A stretch of 64,000 nucleotides of DNA from Diphasiastrum complanatum (Eukaryota > Streptophyta > Lycopodiopsida > Lycopodiales > Lycopodiaceae), in assembly GCA_029204225.1 (NCBI GenBank), contig CM055102.1:32234607-32298606 (forward strand). The letters are read 5' to 3'. Shown piece by piece: positions 49,293 to 63,969 of the stretch. Within the stretch, counting starts at the first letter, position 1. Each line of letters starts with the position of its first letter. The notes beneath the pieces were generated by a model. That model worked only from the letters and a program-made list of their open reading frames with translations, did not search any database and was not told where the DNA came from. The position numbers and the translations under genes were made by a program.

Positions 49293-50085
49293 GGCAAGAG
49301 CACAATTTCATGCATAATGAATCCACATTCAATTGGCACTCAAAGTAATCAAAGTACATGAAAAAACTCAGTTCCCAACATGCTTTTAGAGAGAGAGAGA
49401 GAAATAGCCTACTCTTGGGCGAAGAGAGAAAGTGAGTGAGCCCTCAATTAGAGAGAGAATATGAGGAAAAACAAGGTCTATCACATAGATTGCTTCACAA
49501 AAACTTGTATGGACAATAAGAGAGCACTTCCATATAGGAGTAGCTTGAGATCTAGCATGAGGAATGGCCTCACAAAATGAAAAAAAGACAATTTGTAGAG
49601 GACAATGAGTCAGTGGCATGCACACATACCATGCAGTTGAGACTCCTCTTGTATTAGTAACCCATGCCTGCAGCATGAACATCAATTCTCAAGAGAGAGA
49701 TCATACTCAACTAGTATGGCTTTACTCCAACTTTGAGATGCAAGAGTCTCACTAAAGAAAATTGATTCATCAAATGACATAAGAGAAGCAAGCATGAATG
49801 TTTTGAGGTGTATATCACATGTGTGAAGAACTACCCACAATGATATTCTAAGGTGATTTGTGATTGCACGTAGATCTATCACATAGATTGCATCCTACAA
49901 TCTTCCTAGATTGATTCTAAGGTAAGAGCACAATTTCATGCGTTGGCACTCAAAGTAATCAGAGTACATGAAAAAACTAAGTTCCTAACATGTTGTTAGA
50001 GAGATTAAAACAGCCTACTCTAGGGTAGAGAAAGAAAGTGAGTGAGCCCTCAAATAGAGAGAGAATATGAGGGGGAAAAAGGTGT
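49293..50085. repeat. Diverged direct repeats flanking about 450 bp
   Basis: 49293-49480 and 49921-50085 share GCAAGAGCACAATTTCATGC, TTGGCACTCAAAGTAATC, AGTACATGAAAAAACT and AAGTGAGTGAGCCCTCAA. TCTATCACATAGATTGC also occurs twice (49486, 49876). This lies where the 5' LTR or leader of the Copia should be but does not match its 3' LTR. Confidence 0.75.
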
Positions 50086-50099
50086 ATCAGAATGCTTGA

Positions 50100-50300
50100 G
50101 AATGATTGGACCCCATTGATTGCTTTTCTACATCATGATAGATTTGCACCTCTCATCATGATTGGACCTCATGGTTTCCACCTCACAATTTGATTGGGCG
50201 TCATGATGTGCACCTCTAAATATGATTGGTCCACATTTAGTTCACCTCTTAAAGTGATTGGCCTTGTGATCTATGCCTCTAAATGTGATTGGGCCAATAG
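50100..50300 (-). repeat. Minisatellite with CCAAT motifs every 32 bp
   Basis: Diverged units of about 32 bp each carry TGATTGG on the plus strand, which is CCAATCA on the minus strand. The ATTGG cores start at 50105, 50161, 50193, 50225, 50257 and 50288. Other parts of the unit (CACCTCTAAAT) are less conserved. It lies about 1 kb upstream of the minus-strand Copia gag. Confidence 0.75.
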
Positions 50301-50410
50301 ATGCAATTCAATCCTAACGTCATGTGACAAAATGTCACTATCTCACTAGATCTCAAGTTTGTGGCCTATTGACTATTCAAACTCAACATAAACAAACTAA
50401 AATGCTCAAT

Positions 50411-51436
<1,026 letters not shown>

Positions 51437-52790
51437 CTAGATAGCTTCTTTTCCAGCATGTGTGGTGACAATGTATTTGGCCTCTATCGAAGATAATGTA
51501 GTCGAATTCTGCTTCTTTATTTTCCAAGAGACAAGACCTTTGTTGAATACAATGACATATCCTGATGTCGACTTTCTCCTGTTAGCATCTCTAGCCCAAT
51601 CTACATTTGTAAAACCTTGAAGATTAACATGGTGATTTGAATCACCATTCAAATTTCCACCATAACAAATGCAATAATTCTGTGTCGACTGTAAATATCG
51701 AAGAACTCTAAGTAGAGCTTTCCAACGAGTGAAACTTGGATTCGACATGTATTGGCTTAGTGTACTAACTAAATAAGCAATATCAAGTCTAGTACACAGA
51801 ATGATAAGAATATTGTTTCATTCGTTCGACTTCTTTGAAAAATCGGAGACACTGGTCCTTTGAATGTTTTGAACCTAGATTCATTGGGGTTTTGGCTGGT
51901 TTATAGTCAACCATTTGATATTTGAATACCAAGTTATGAATATATCTTTGCTGACTGATGTAAAGGCAAAAATGGGCCTCCCCTAAATTTGTCATATCAA
52001 ATGCATTCGATAACATCTTGTTGATATCCTTCAGCATTTGAATGTCGTTACTAAATAGTAATGTGGCATCAACATATAATATAATGATAATGAAAGTTGA
52101 ATTCACTGATTTGTAGTAGGCAAATCAATTGAACTTGGTATAAAGCCTTGCTAAATAATGAATTTGTTGATTTGATGAAACCATGCATGAGACCACTATT
52201 TACCATAGAGAGCTTTTTGGTTTTTTCACTTTAGGACTCTTCCCAGAGCCTTTGAATGAACCTTGGACATAGATTGGCTCAAGGTGCTAACATTACATGC
52301 AAGATAAAATTTTGTACATACCATAGCATATATGAGAGAGTCAACTAATGATTGATAAGAAATTAATCAACAATTTCAATAGCAATCTGAAGATGATACT
52401 AATTGAGTAATTTAACCCTGGTCAAAGCATTTTTTTTTTTAATTACAATCTTCTACAGGTATATTGATTGACTTAGATTAATTGTTTTCTTGGCTCTATC
52501 TCTCAAGATGTGGATCATAAGAAGGGTGATAGACTCATGTCAAATTCATCGATAGTTGATCTTTAGTCGTTTATAAAATATCAACACAATTGCTTAATAG
52601 CATCATCTACATAGGGTGCAATAATGACATATTGGGTCCCCACTACTACTTTCCATAACTTAGAATTTTGGTAGCTTGGCATATTGTAGTATCAATCTTG
52701 GTGACTCAATTAGAGTCCAGCTTTTTCTCTCAAGAGCTCCATTTTGTTGAGGGGTGCAATTTGTTTTGATTTATCTTGAGATCCCATGAT
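51437..52790 (-). pseudogene. Ty1/copia pol fragment, decayed
   Basis: Minus-strand remains include an integrase piece (NCTPQQNGALERKS, about 52765-52715), reverse transcriptase with the catalytic box altered to YVDATLLFSND (about 52080), a connection region (YKPAKTPMNLGSKHS), and RNase H (51748-51437, DANRRKSTSGYVIVF, SSIEAKYIVTTHAGKEA). The segments lie in different frames with deletions between them. By sequence it is closer to the 31-34 kb Copia than to the 45-49 kb one. Confidence 0.8.
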
Positions 52791-55364
52791 CTTCAAGAAA
52801 TTGAGTCATCTTTTTGGAGATGTACTCTCTCCCTTCATCTATATGAAGAGCTTTGATATTAACTTATATCTTGATTTTGTTCATATTGCTTGAATGTCTT
52901 GAAGCATTTGAAGGCTTCTGATTTTGCTTTCAAGAACATGACACTGTCTTGAGAAGTCCTTGTTGAAAGTAATAAAGAAACTTACTCCTCATATAGATGT
53001 GGTTTGCATAGGAACACAAATAGCACTAGGATTAATTTTTAAAAAGGATTTAGGTCTATGAACGATGTTATTTGGGGACTTGCTCCTTGAATATTTTCCA
53101 AAGTTCTTAGCCAATTTTTTGATGACAAAAATCGGGCTAATCTAGGCTTTTTAACATGCAATTTCATTGTTATCTTGTCTAGAAATGCAAATGACAGAGA
53201 TTAAATGGCAAGGAAATCACTGTGGCAATGTCGATTCCCATGAAGGGTGCTATACATTAAAATGAAATTATCTAGATCAAAAAGTGGATATACAAGCTAC
53301 ATCAAATTCATCCACAATGAAGGTAGTTTTGATTGTTTGGTTCCCAATCTAAAGTTGCTCCCAATTCATTGGTAACTCGTATAAATGAAAAAACTAATAG
53401 ATAATGTAAAACGATAAGTAAATGGATGGTTGATAAAATAAGTTCAAATCATCAAGAAAATCAATGCGAACTATGCAACTTCACACAACTATGCAACTTC
53501 AATAGATCTGATGATCAAATATAGTGGCAATCTGGTCAACACAAAAGTAAATATAGATGCTATATTTTGTCACTTTACTCACTCCGTCAAGCATCCTACG
53601 GAACAAATAATTAGTGTGGATTTACAAAATTTGCTCCTTTATCCTAGCCATATCTTGACAACGAAAGGCTTGATTACCACAGAGTCTCCAAAAAAGAGAA
53701 TGTTTGCCCTTCACAAACAGATGCAGTAGATGATTGTGCGCCCTAAGACCTGCTCAATATCTATAAAAGAAAAAAAGAAGAAGCAATGCAAGCCATGGCT
53801 TGCATTGAGAGTCAATGATTTCTTTTTTAAAAGACACTGCAAATGTTTGGCTTGCACTAAAAAGGACGTTTGCCCTTTCTCTGCAGTTCCTGAGATCCAA
53901 TCCACAGCAAAAAAATTCCTTCAAAATCAAGAGTTGTTGACAAATGTGAATGTTTGATATATCCCGTCATAATGATTTCCTGCAATTCGTGATGCCTGGG
54001 GATTGTTTTATATTTATTCTTTCATAATTTTCCTTCTAAATGTATGTTTCTTGAGAAGCATTTTCAGCCAGTAATATCTCCGGTTTTCGTAGCTTGTAAT
54101 ATGAAGAATCTTTCCTTGTGGACATTTCATAATTTACCTTCCTCAGTCCTTGGGGATAATTTTAGCTAATGACATATCTGATAATTGTAGCTGGTACTAT
54201 TAGCAATCTTTCCTTGTATGGCTGGGGCTTGTTTTTAGTTATTTTTAAGGGGCCGAGAACTTTTTTTACTGGCAATGGGCATCACTGCAAACTATGCTAT
54301 ATGTTAAAGAGAAGCTCTTTCTGAAAATTGCATGCTCTTATCTGTTTGAACACAAAATGGTTGGTGTTAATGCTCAGTTTTATCCTCAGTAGACTTGAAT
54401 ACATGATGGAACAATACAAGAGACAGACAAATGATAGAAATGAACAATGAAAGCCTGAACTAGCCCGACATCAGCTCCTGCACACAGAAATGTACCGAGA
54501 ACTGGCAAATACAATGTTGAAGGTAGCAACATTTGAATGAAACACTTTTTGTGTCTAATTAAGATATTTGAACTAAAATAAAGTGAAAACAGCTTAATGT
54601 GAGCCAACCACAATACTAAGAAGCATACCATCATTATGTGATCCTACAAGAATATTTTGAAGCAGACCACTACCGACCTTATGTAAATTTTTATTTCACA
54701 ACCAAAATCAATTTAAAAGAGAATGTTTGTTAATTGACACATTTTTTGACATTTGGGACAAAGCTTTTCTTATTACAAATCCAAATCATATCCAAATTTG
54801 AAAAGCTTTATTGAAATATCTCTGCTGGCGGATTATATTTTTGTTGATTCAGCTTCTCGAAAGGCCAACATATTGATACGTTCATCAAATATGTCAAGCT
54901 TACATGAAACAAAGTTGCCAGTCTCACAAGTCATTCCATTAAATTTGAAGATAAAGCGTAAAGCAAGAATCCAATTTATCGACTACAATCAACATAATGC
55001 AGTAGACAATGCTCCTTTCAACTCATCAGACTAAACTATTGAAATTCAGATTTAGTATATACAGCATCTATGGTCTGAGGAAAAATACCACTAGCAAATT
55101 GGACACCCCCAAGGCATTGTCTTTCCAGAAAGTACAAAAATGATGGTACTTATTCTCAAAAGAACCTTCATTGGCACCCAAGGTATATAATTCAAAGGAG
55201 CAACTAATGTGATGTCACACGTGCATTTTCCCAGAGGTAGGGAAAACTAAACATGAAATTCATCGACTAGAAAAGGAATGGAGTACGATCCAAGCCTAAA
55301 TTATGCAAACATCCTGATAAATCCTGTTCCCCAAACATCAAAATTGGGAAACTGGTGCAACTTC
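52791..55364. other. Intergenic between Copia relic and kinase gene
   Basis: The left part may hold more decayed Copia integrase. A perfect 24-bp palindrome lies at 53784-53807. Short frames near 53730 and 54753 show no recognisable features. The 3' untranslated region of the kinase presumably falls in its right part. Confidence 0.45.
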
Positions 55365-55833
55365 TTAAGAGCAGAAACTTGAAAAATGCTTTCTCAGATC
55401 TGATTCCATCACATTAGCACGCAAAAGAGACCCATCAGGTGCTAGAACACCATTATGCCGAGGAGCCACTACACCTGTTGCCTCGCTACCAATGATATGC
55501 TTGGTCCTCTTCACATAGTCACAAAACTCTGCCACTTGCTTTGCATATCTGTGTAGGATACAATCAAATAAGCAGAAAATCACCAGGTTCTCAATATAAC
55601 ACAATTGCAGCATGCAGTACAAAAAGATCCGTGATGGAAAGAGGGGCAAGGGCAACTTACTCTGCCTTGGCTTCTAAATCCCTGTTGAAATCAATGGAGG
55701 CTTCACAATCCAACACCAATGCCGGGACCTAAACCATTAAAACATCAAAACAAGAGGCTTTGAGATAGTGCTAATTAAACTCTATTGGGATAATATCTCT
55801 CATAACATTCATAATGCATCTTGAAAAATCATG

Positions 55834-55929
<96 letters not shown>

Positions 55930-58569
55930 CAAAAGACTGGAAAGAAATACCCACTTTCTGAAGGCAGGAATGTACATGCTCTCCTTCAAGGTAAAAGACA
56001 CGATCCCTGATAAGAGCAGGAGGAGGCTCTTTCAAACCCATTGGCCACCTGCTTATAGAGAAGACATCGCCCGAACCTGTTTTGGCTGGGAAAAGCCACT
56101 GTTCGTGCTTTTCATGCAAACCCTGAAGGTACTCCAAACTAACACTCTGTTCTTCAGGTCTTTTACGAGATTGCAACCTCTTGTGGCAGGTATCAGGACT
56201 GGCACGCAAATAGATAAAGCCATCTGGTACCAGTCCCGGCAATTCAGAGACAACAGGATCAAACCATGAGTCATAGATGCTGATTTCCATCTCATTCATC
56301 CACTTGGCCTCATGAACAGCTCGGACAAATACCTGCCAATATGAAAGAGGTGTGACAAATTGCATATTTAGCTTTAACAGTCGAAAAACTAGCACCAGTT
56401 TTTTGTCTATCTTTTCAAACTCCATGCGGCTGCCAACTATTTGCAAGTAAATATACCCAAAAAGAGCACCCAGAAATTAGTATTTCATACAAATTTGTTA
56501 AGGACAAAGTAGACCAAAAGTCAAACGTTCTACAAACCCATGTGATAAGGTTGACCTAGTTCACTATTACCATTCGATCACTGAAAACGCTCCTTTCCAT
56601 AAGCCTTAGTGGCTTCACTCCATTTGCAGATTCTCTTTCTTGCATAAGTCGTGTAACAAAGACATAGTTTTGGAATGTGTATGCATATCGTGCTGGTTCA
56701 GCATAAAATGCATTCAAAATATTGAATTTATCAGGACCTACATTCTGCCATTTTGCAATTGGCTCTGGCACCACCTCTACAAGGTCCCTCAACTCCAAAG
56801 TTTCATTTGCAATTCTTTGCAAAAACGTTGTTTTCCCCACACTGATGTTCCCTTCCACACAGAAGGTAAGCCTATTTTTTGAGCTCGAAACATGCATCCC
56901 TTGCTTGGTGTTGACTTCATCCCTCAACTCTTCATCTACTGTGCTTTTTATGAATGCAGCTATGCTGGAAGCATGGTTTTTATGGACAATGCCCACAGAA
57001 GAGCGCAAATACTCCACCATCTTCTCAGACTCATCCCCTAAAAACTGAAGCACAGCAAGAAAGACAGTAATTGTTACCTTGAAGGAGTTAAGAGAAGCTC
57101 AAGTTGAAGAGTGTAATCTGTTAAAAGGCTAACACTCAAAACCACACACAGTATATTTTTTAATACTTGACATTGACAGAAAGTTCTTATCAGTGCATCT
57201 TAATGTTAAATATGGCAACATGTCAAGCATTGACGTATTTAAGTGACAAACGATTGTCTTACATGCGTAAGTGCATTTTCAGTGATAACAGATTTTTGAA
57301 CTAAAAACTGCTCAAATGTGTTTTGATAATAACACAGTCTAAAAACTGCGCATACAGGAAGTCAGAAAATATCTGAGACCTCTATGAAATCACAATAATG
57401 CCACATTACTGACTAGGCTTCCTAGGAATATCCATGCATCAACTTGTCCTAGATCCGACTCTTATGCAAAGCTTCTGAAATATAAACTGCGTTTGAAGTT
57501 TGGGCTGCAGAGCAACGACTCTTATCAGAAAAGAAAAATTCCACAGAAGAAAAATCACCTTGTCTCTATAGAGCTGCTTTAGCTCCACAAGCCTTTTAAT
57601 TCCCTTTGCCATCAGTTTCTCCATGTTTCTAGATCCAATTCCAGGAACTGTGAGCAGATCTTGAAGATCCTGATCAGGTTGAGCAACAGATGCTCCTCCC
57701 CGTTGCCTCTTTTCAGCCTGGGTACGAACCTTCATTGGAGAAGGTGCTTCAGCTCCATCTAATTCTCCCTTAGCTGCACCTGATTCCATTCCCTCTAAAT
57801 TTGTTGGTGTTGATTCCTGATGCCCAGCTTCACTATCCAGGGAGTCGTTGAGAGTAGCCACCCTTCCTACATCCTCTAAAACCTTACCCCCCAGCAAGGT
57901 AGACTCAATTCCTAATGTATGTTTTCTGGACGTAGTTTCAATCTCTCTCTCAGAGGCTAAATACGAATTGTTGCAATTATTAGAAGGATCATTGGAGACA
58001 TTTTGAGATGCTCTTCTAATCTGACAGCTCAACCGGCTTGGCATTCTGGATTTTAGGCAAGGTGGCCTCTCAACCATGAATAATGTTAGGCAAGAGGTAG
58101 GTGAACTACTCTCACAACCGGAAAATGCATGCAGGTAGTGATGGATAAAATTGCTGCAAAACTGTGAATTCATTCTAACTGATAGTTTTTCTGTTTCCAA
58201 AGAGGTGGTCTGTCTACTTGTCAGTGGACTGCTCATGGTAGCTGCAGGAACTACATAAGAAGGCAGGGAAAAACTTGTAGATGGCTTGAAAAGTGCCTGT
58301 GAAGATGAAGCATGGCAAATAGCAAACATTAAGGTAGCTGCCATGGAAGAACATGGAGAGGGTAGAGTAGACTGAAGACAATATGCTTCTTCATTCCTAG
58401 AATTTTTCCTAGAAATGGAAAATGAGCAGCAAGAATCCCTTACTTGACTAATTAAACACTGTACGTGCGGTATGGGAGCTGCCTGCAACGTAGAGAATAC
58501 CTGCACTGCCGCTGGCACCATCCTTCTCGTGCAACCAAGTGCAACTATAGATCTCGAAGGGCAAGGCAT
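55365..58569 (-). CDS. Plant deoxyribonucleoside kinase, five coding exons
   Basis: Phosphorylates deoxynucleosides in the salvage route to dNTPs. Coding exons by splice sites and protein continuity: 58569-57559, 57044-56571, 56332-55955, 55728-55660 and 55548-55365, about 700 residues. The first exon (337 residues) gives a long Ser-rich N-terminus that could hold an organelle-targeting signal. It ends with a helix-hairpin-helix segment (LLTVPGIGSRNMEKLMAKGI, about 305-325), also seen in plant homologues. The kinase domain follows: P-loop GNISVGKT (402-409), ERS motif (487-489) and arginine-rich LID KRLQSRKRPEE (546-556). Exon junctions 1-3 are all phase 0 with GT/AG borders. Exon 4 (VPALVLDCEASIDFNR) then loses frame: a run of four G where three are needed to join YAKQVAEF in exon 5. 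This is either a sequencing error or a real C-terminal break. The third intron contains a CT microsatellite. Confidence 0.85.
55838..55928. repeat. (CT)n microsatellite inside the third kinase intron
   Basis: About 45 CT units (GA on the transcribed strand). It begins 26 bp inside the intron from the 5' splice site at 55954. Confidence 0.97.
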
Positions 58570-59021
58570 TTGAACAATGCGATCATTTCTTAGAAATCCA
58601 TCTTCGTGTTTGCCCTAAATCCTTTCCTACATCCTCAGCTAATGTGTCAGCCATGCTCCCATCCCGCCTGCCCTGCCATATCTGACCTATTTTGGCAAAC
58701 CATCCTTCTTCCCCCTTCTCTTTCTTCCCCCTAGGCTGAAATTTGAAACCCTAAAAATTACACTCGCTAAACGCTGTTTCGGGCATAGAAACAGTACAAT
58801 ACCTACAGCAGATGATCAAACACAATATCTTGCATCAAGCAGCAGATACAACCAAACAGACATGAAAAGAAATTGAACTTTTCCCTCTTAAAAACGCGCT
58901 CCCAAGCTTCATTTCGGGAAGCCGTTACCTCGTTGGCAGCGGCGAAAAGAAGAGGGCTGCGGTGAATATGATGAGTGGAAAAACAGCAGCATGGACGCAT
59001 GGATACGAAGTAGGAGGTCAA
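58570..59021 (-). other. Probable 5' leader of the kinase gene
   Basis: Lies directly upstream of the kinase ATG. A 72-codon frame (59021-58803) is present but has no recognisable features and is more likely an upstream frame or chance. No clear TATA box was seen. Confidence 0.35.
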
Positions 59022-59578
59022 AGACTACAAGGCAGGAGCGCGTTCGAGCTCGCGGCCACCATCGCTTCCGTCTCCTGCCAACACCCTCTGGGATTGTGCA
59101 AGGACGAAATAGAAAGCTCGCAACGTTACTGATGAGCAGCAGCGTGTAGGAAGAATGAAAATGAAAGAGGGAAAATAAAAGGGGGGGAAAGGGAAAGGGT
59201 TTACGGTGCTGACGAGAAGATCTTAAAGCTTAAACCCTAAGCCTTTTTTGACATTAAAGATCAACAATACCCTTTGTAATGCCCCCAAGTGAGCTTTTCT
59301 AGTATATTTGTCATGGGGAGAATCAATCTCTTGGAAAAAGGGTAACTTACCTGAGGTTTAATATGCCAAAAACTGGGTAACTCAATTTGGCGGACTGCAC
59401 ATTTTATTTATAGGTCATTCATTCTAACAATCTCGAATATATTATTGAGCTTTACTGATTTGTTGTTGTTTTGCATGCAAAATTATTATTTTGTGAATAG
59501 GTTTTTAGCACTATCACGATAGTGCTAAGTTATGATAATGGTATGTTAAAAGTTGAGGTGTCATTCTTAGAGTTATGA
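59022..59578. other. Upstream flank of kinase gene, no gene
   Basis: More GC-rich to about 59110, then a purine-rich tract (59150-59205, AAAGGGGGGGAAAGGGAAAGG) and AT-rich DNA. The promoter of the minus-strand kinase is expected here, but no specific element can be named. Confidence 0.4.
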
Positions 59579-59870
59579 GGGGGAAGGCCCCAGGGCGGGC
59601 CGGAAGGCCCTCGCCCGTGGGCCTTCCCCTGCATATAACCCCTGCAGGTTTTTTTTTAAATTTTTTTTATTTTTAGAAAGTCGACTTGCAAAAATAGCAA
59701 GTTGGATCAGTGCAACTTTACAAAAATAGAAAGTGTACCTTACAAAAATGTAAGGTGATTCTTAAACTTTCTAAAAATAGCAAAAGTACATTACAGATCT
59801 GTAATGTATTCATTGCTCTTATAATTTTCAAAAGTAAAAAACTTTGCCATTTAAGGCAACTTTCAAATGA
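59579..59870 (+). repeat. Dispersed hairpin repeat, copy 2
   Basis: Same orientation and layout as 41970-42250. The GC-rich head here has a longer inverted pair (GGGGAAGGCCCC with GGGCCTTCCCC). The two small hairpins are ACCTTAC/GTAAGGT (59737-59756) and the perfect 22-bp palindrome TACATTACAGATCTGTAATG plus TA (59787-59808). It is non-coding. Confidence 0.75.
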
Positions 59871-61919
<2,049 letters not shown>

Positions 61920-63076
61920 ATTTCACATAAAATTCATATTTGTAAGGGATTTAGGAGTAGAGTGTGTAAGGTGTTATGTGCATTTTTTGTGTTTTTATTA
62001 GATTATTTAGTACTCTTTATTCTTTATTGTGCACAACAATCCCAATCTCTTTACAAAAATATTTAAACGAAAAATGTTAGCCGATATTTTCGCACGAAAA
62101 ATCGGGCTATTTTTAGAGCAATTTCACAATTTTGTATAAAATCGGCATGTAAAATCCGGCTATTATGGTAAAATTGACACACTTTTGCCCGTAGAATGGG
62201 TCTTAGCCCACCCCTAAGTGGCTAGACACAGTTTAGAAAGTGACATTCGGAAAAACCGTCAAAAATATTTCATAGACAATTTTTATACAGATCGCGTCAA
62301 AAATACTGGTCCACATAGGAAGGGGTCCCAGCCCGTCCAAAATGTGGCCAGAGCAAATTTTGAGGCCTTAGACCATAGACTAGGTTACGGCCTTAGAATT
62401 GGCCTGATTATACTAGCCGACAAGGCTGAGCAAATTTTTAATGCACTCTGTTACTTTTATCAATGAAAAATTGCCTACTTTGTTTTTCAGGGAACCGGTT
62501 GCCTCAAAGAAACCCCATGTCATGAGTGCTCGCCAGTAACAACACACGGGAAAAACCGGCAAAATCAACTCACAACGAACGGTCGGAAATTATGGGACAG
62601 GGTCAAGGAAACTGTAACAAAAATATAGGCAAGTTCCAGTACAAGTCGAAGCGGCACCCCGACAGGCAAATCACCTCGACAGCTTAAGCCATGGGCCACA
62701 GACACGCAAATGAAAAATACAAGTGGAGGCCAAAAGTGCTTAACAAAAAAACATCCTACCTAAAAGTGGTAAGGGTTGACCACAAGTAGCAAAGAGGACT
62801 ATCCGATTAAGAAAGCCAAGCAAGTAAAGTAATTGCCATTTACACCAACAAGTGCAAAAGAGGAAAGTGGCTCACACAAGTGGTACCCCATACGAGTCAC
62901 CCAAAACATCTTTTCAAAGCAAAAACGGGTACCACTTGAAGTCCAATCACAACTAAGAGCCATGTACAAAGGGGACAATTTTCATGAAAGGCTTGAAGAG
63001 TGAAAACTTGGCATTGTGAGGCTTGAAGAGATGCCTATAAAGAGGAGAGTCTCCCTTTGCATTAAGAGAGAGAAGG
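61920..63076. other. No recognised gene; repeat-like sequence
   Basis: Higher-complexity sequence with blocks such as AAAATCGGGCTAT and AAAATCCGGCTAT (62098-62165) and AAAACCGNCAAAA (62262, 62553). It could be the LTR or untranslated part of a transposon, but no partner copy was found in the window. Confidence 0.4.
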
Positions 63077-63275
63077 CAGAGAATGGCATAAACGTTGAAG
63101 GAACAAGGAGTTGATGATATTTTTAGTTGAGTGAGTGAGATAGATAATCCACAAGAGAGAATGCATGAACGTGAGAGAATGGTATAAAGGTTGAAGGAAC
63201 AAGGAGTGGATGATAGTTTTAGTTGAGTGAGTGAGATGGATAATCCACGGGAGAGAATGCATGAGCGTGAGAGAA
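63077..63275. repeat. 96-bp tandem duplication
   Basis: Two copies start near 63081 and 63177, sharing GTTGAAGGAACAAGGAGT, TTTTAGTTGAGTGAGTGAGA and GAGAGAATGCATGA. The frame crossing it on the minus strand inherits the duplication and is probably not a gene. Confidence 0.9.
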
Positions 63276-63544
63276 TGTGGGAGAGTGGAGAACATGTGAA
63301 AGGGTGAAGGAGTGAAGATTTTGCTTTGTAGGTTGAACGAGAGGATGTTACGTGAGGGAATTTTTGTGACAAGATGAGAGGAGGTACGCTGGGAGAAAGA
63401 GGTTCTTTAGTATTAACGACGTTGAATGAGTGGGGTGTTTGTGTAAGCGTGAGATTTCTGAGACCGTGAGTATGCAAGTATGCAAGAAGAGTGGTAGCTT
63501 GAGTTGGAGTGTGTACAGAAATGCGGTTAGAGCATTAGACCGTT

Positions 63545-63969
63545 ATGATTATGAGAAACGATGGAGAATGTGCCAAACTACTCCCTTCCTCGTGGGGGGT
63601 TGGACCCTTGACCATAATGGATGAGAATCAGTTCCACCCTACACTAGGAGATGTCTGTCAATTAATCCGAGAAGGAATCACGCACTACTATTTCTATACC
63701 CCAGAACTCCACCCTCACTTACAGACAGGAGATACTATATTTAGAGTGCAACATTGCGGGGGCTAAAGTTACTTCAAAACCTATGAGCTCATTATTGATG
63801 GGTTATGGCATCTAACTTATGTCGTTTCCACTGACTATACGAGACCCACCCAGTCTTTTATACCATTCGGGTCGCCAGTGCAGTCACCCGGACCAGCTGA
63901 CAGTACTAACAGACCCCTAGATTTAGATCTACCAGAAATAGAGAGAGGTCCGATAGGATTGAAATTGTA
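63545..63969 (+). pseudogene. Unrecognised frame with one stop, near window edge
   Basis: One reading frame stays open across 425 bp except for a TAA at 63764-63766. It includes HPTLGDVCQLIREGITHYYF before the stop and YELIIDGLWHLTYVVSTDYT and PLDLDLPEIERGPIGLKL after it, ending at TAG 63967-63969. Its composition is more protein-like than the flanks. I do not recognise the family; a transposon protein fragment is possible. Confidence 0.35.

Noticed and set aside
49293-50085. Direct repeats as the 5' LTR of the 45-49 kb Copia
   Set aside because: Neither copy matches the 3' LTR that starts at 45143, and no primer-binding site was found next to them.
58803-59021. Extra first coding exon of the kinase
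   Set aside because: The frame lacks conserved features and no convincing splice pair joins it to the ATG exon.
62953-63477. 174-codon minus-strand frame
   Set aside because: It spans a 96-bp duplication, repeats its own sequence and has no recognisable motif.
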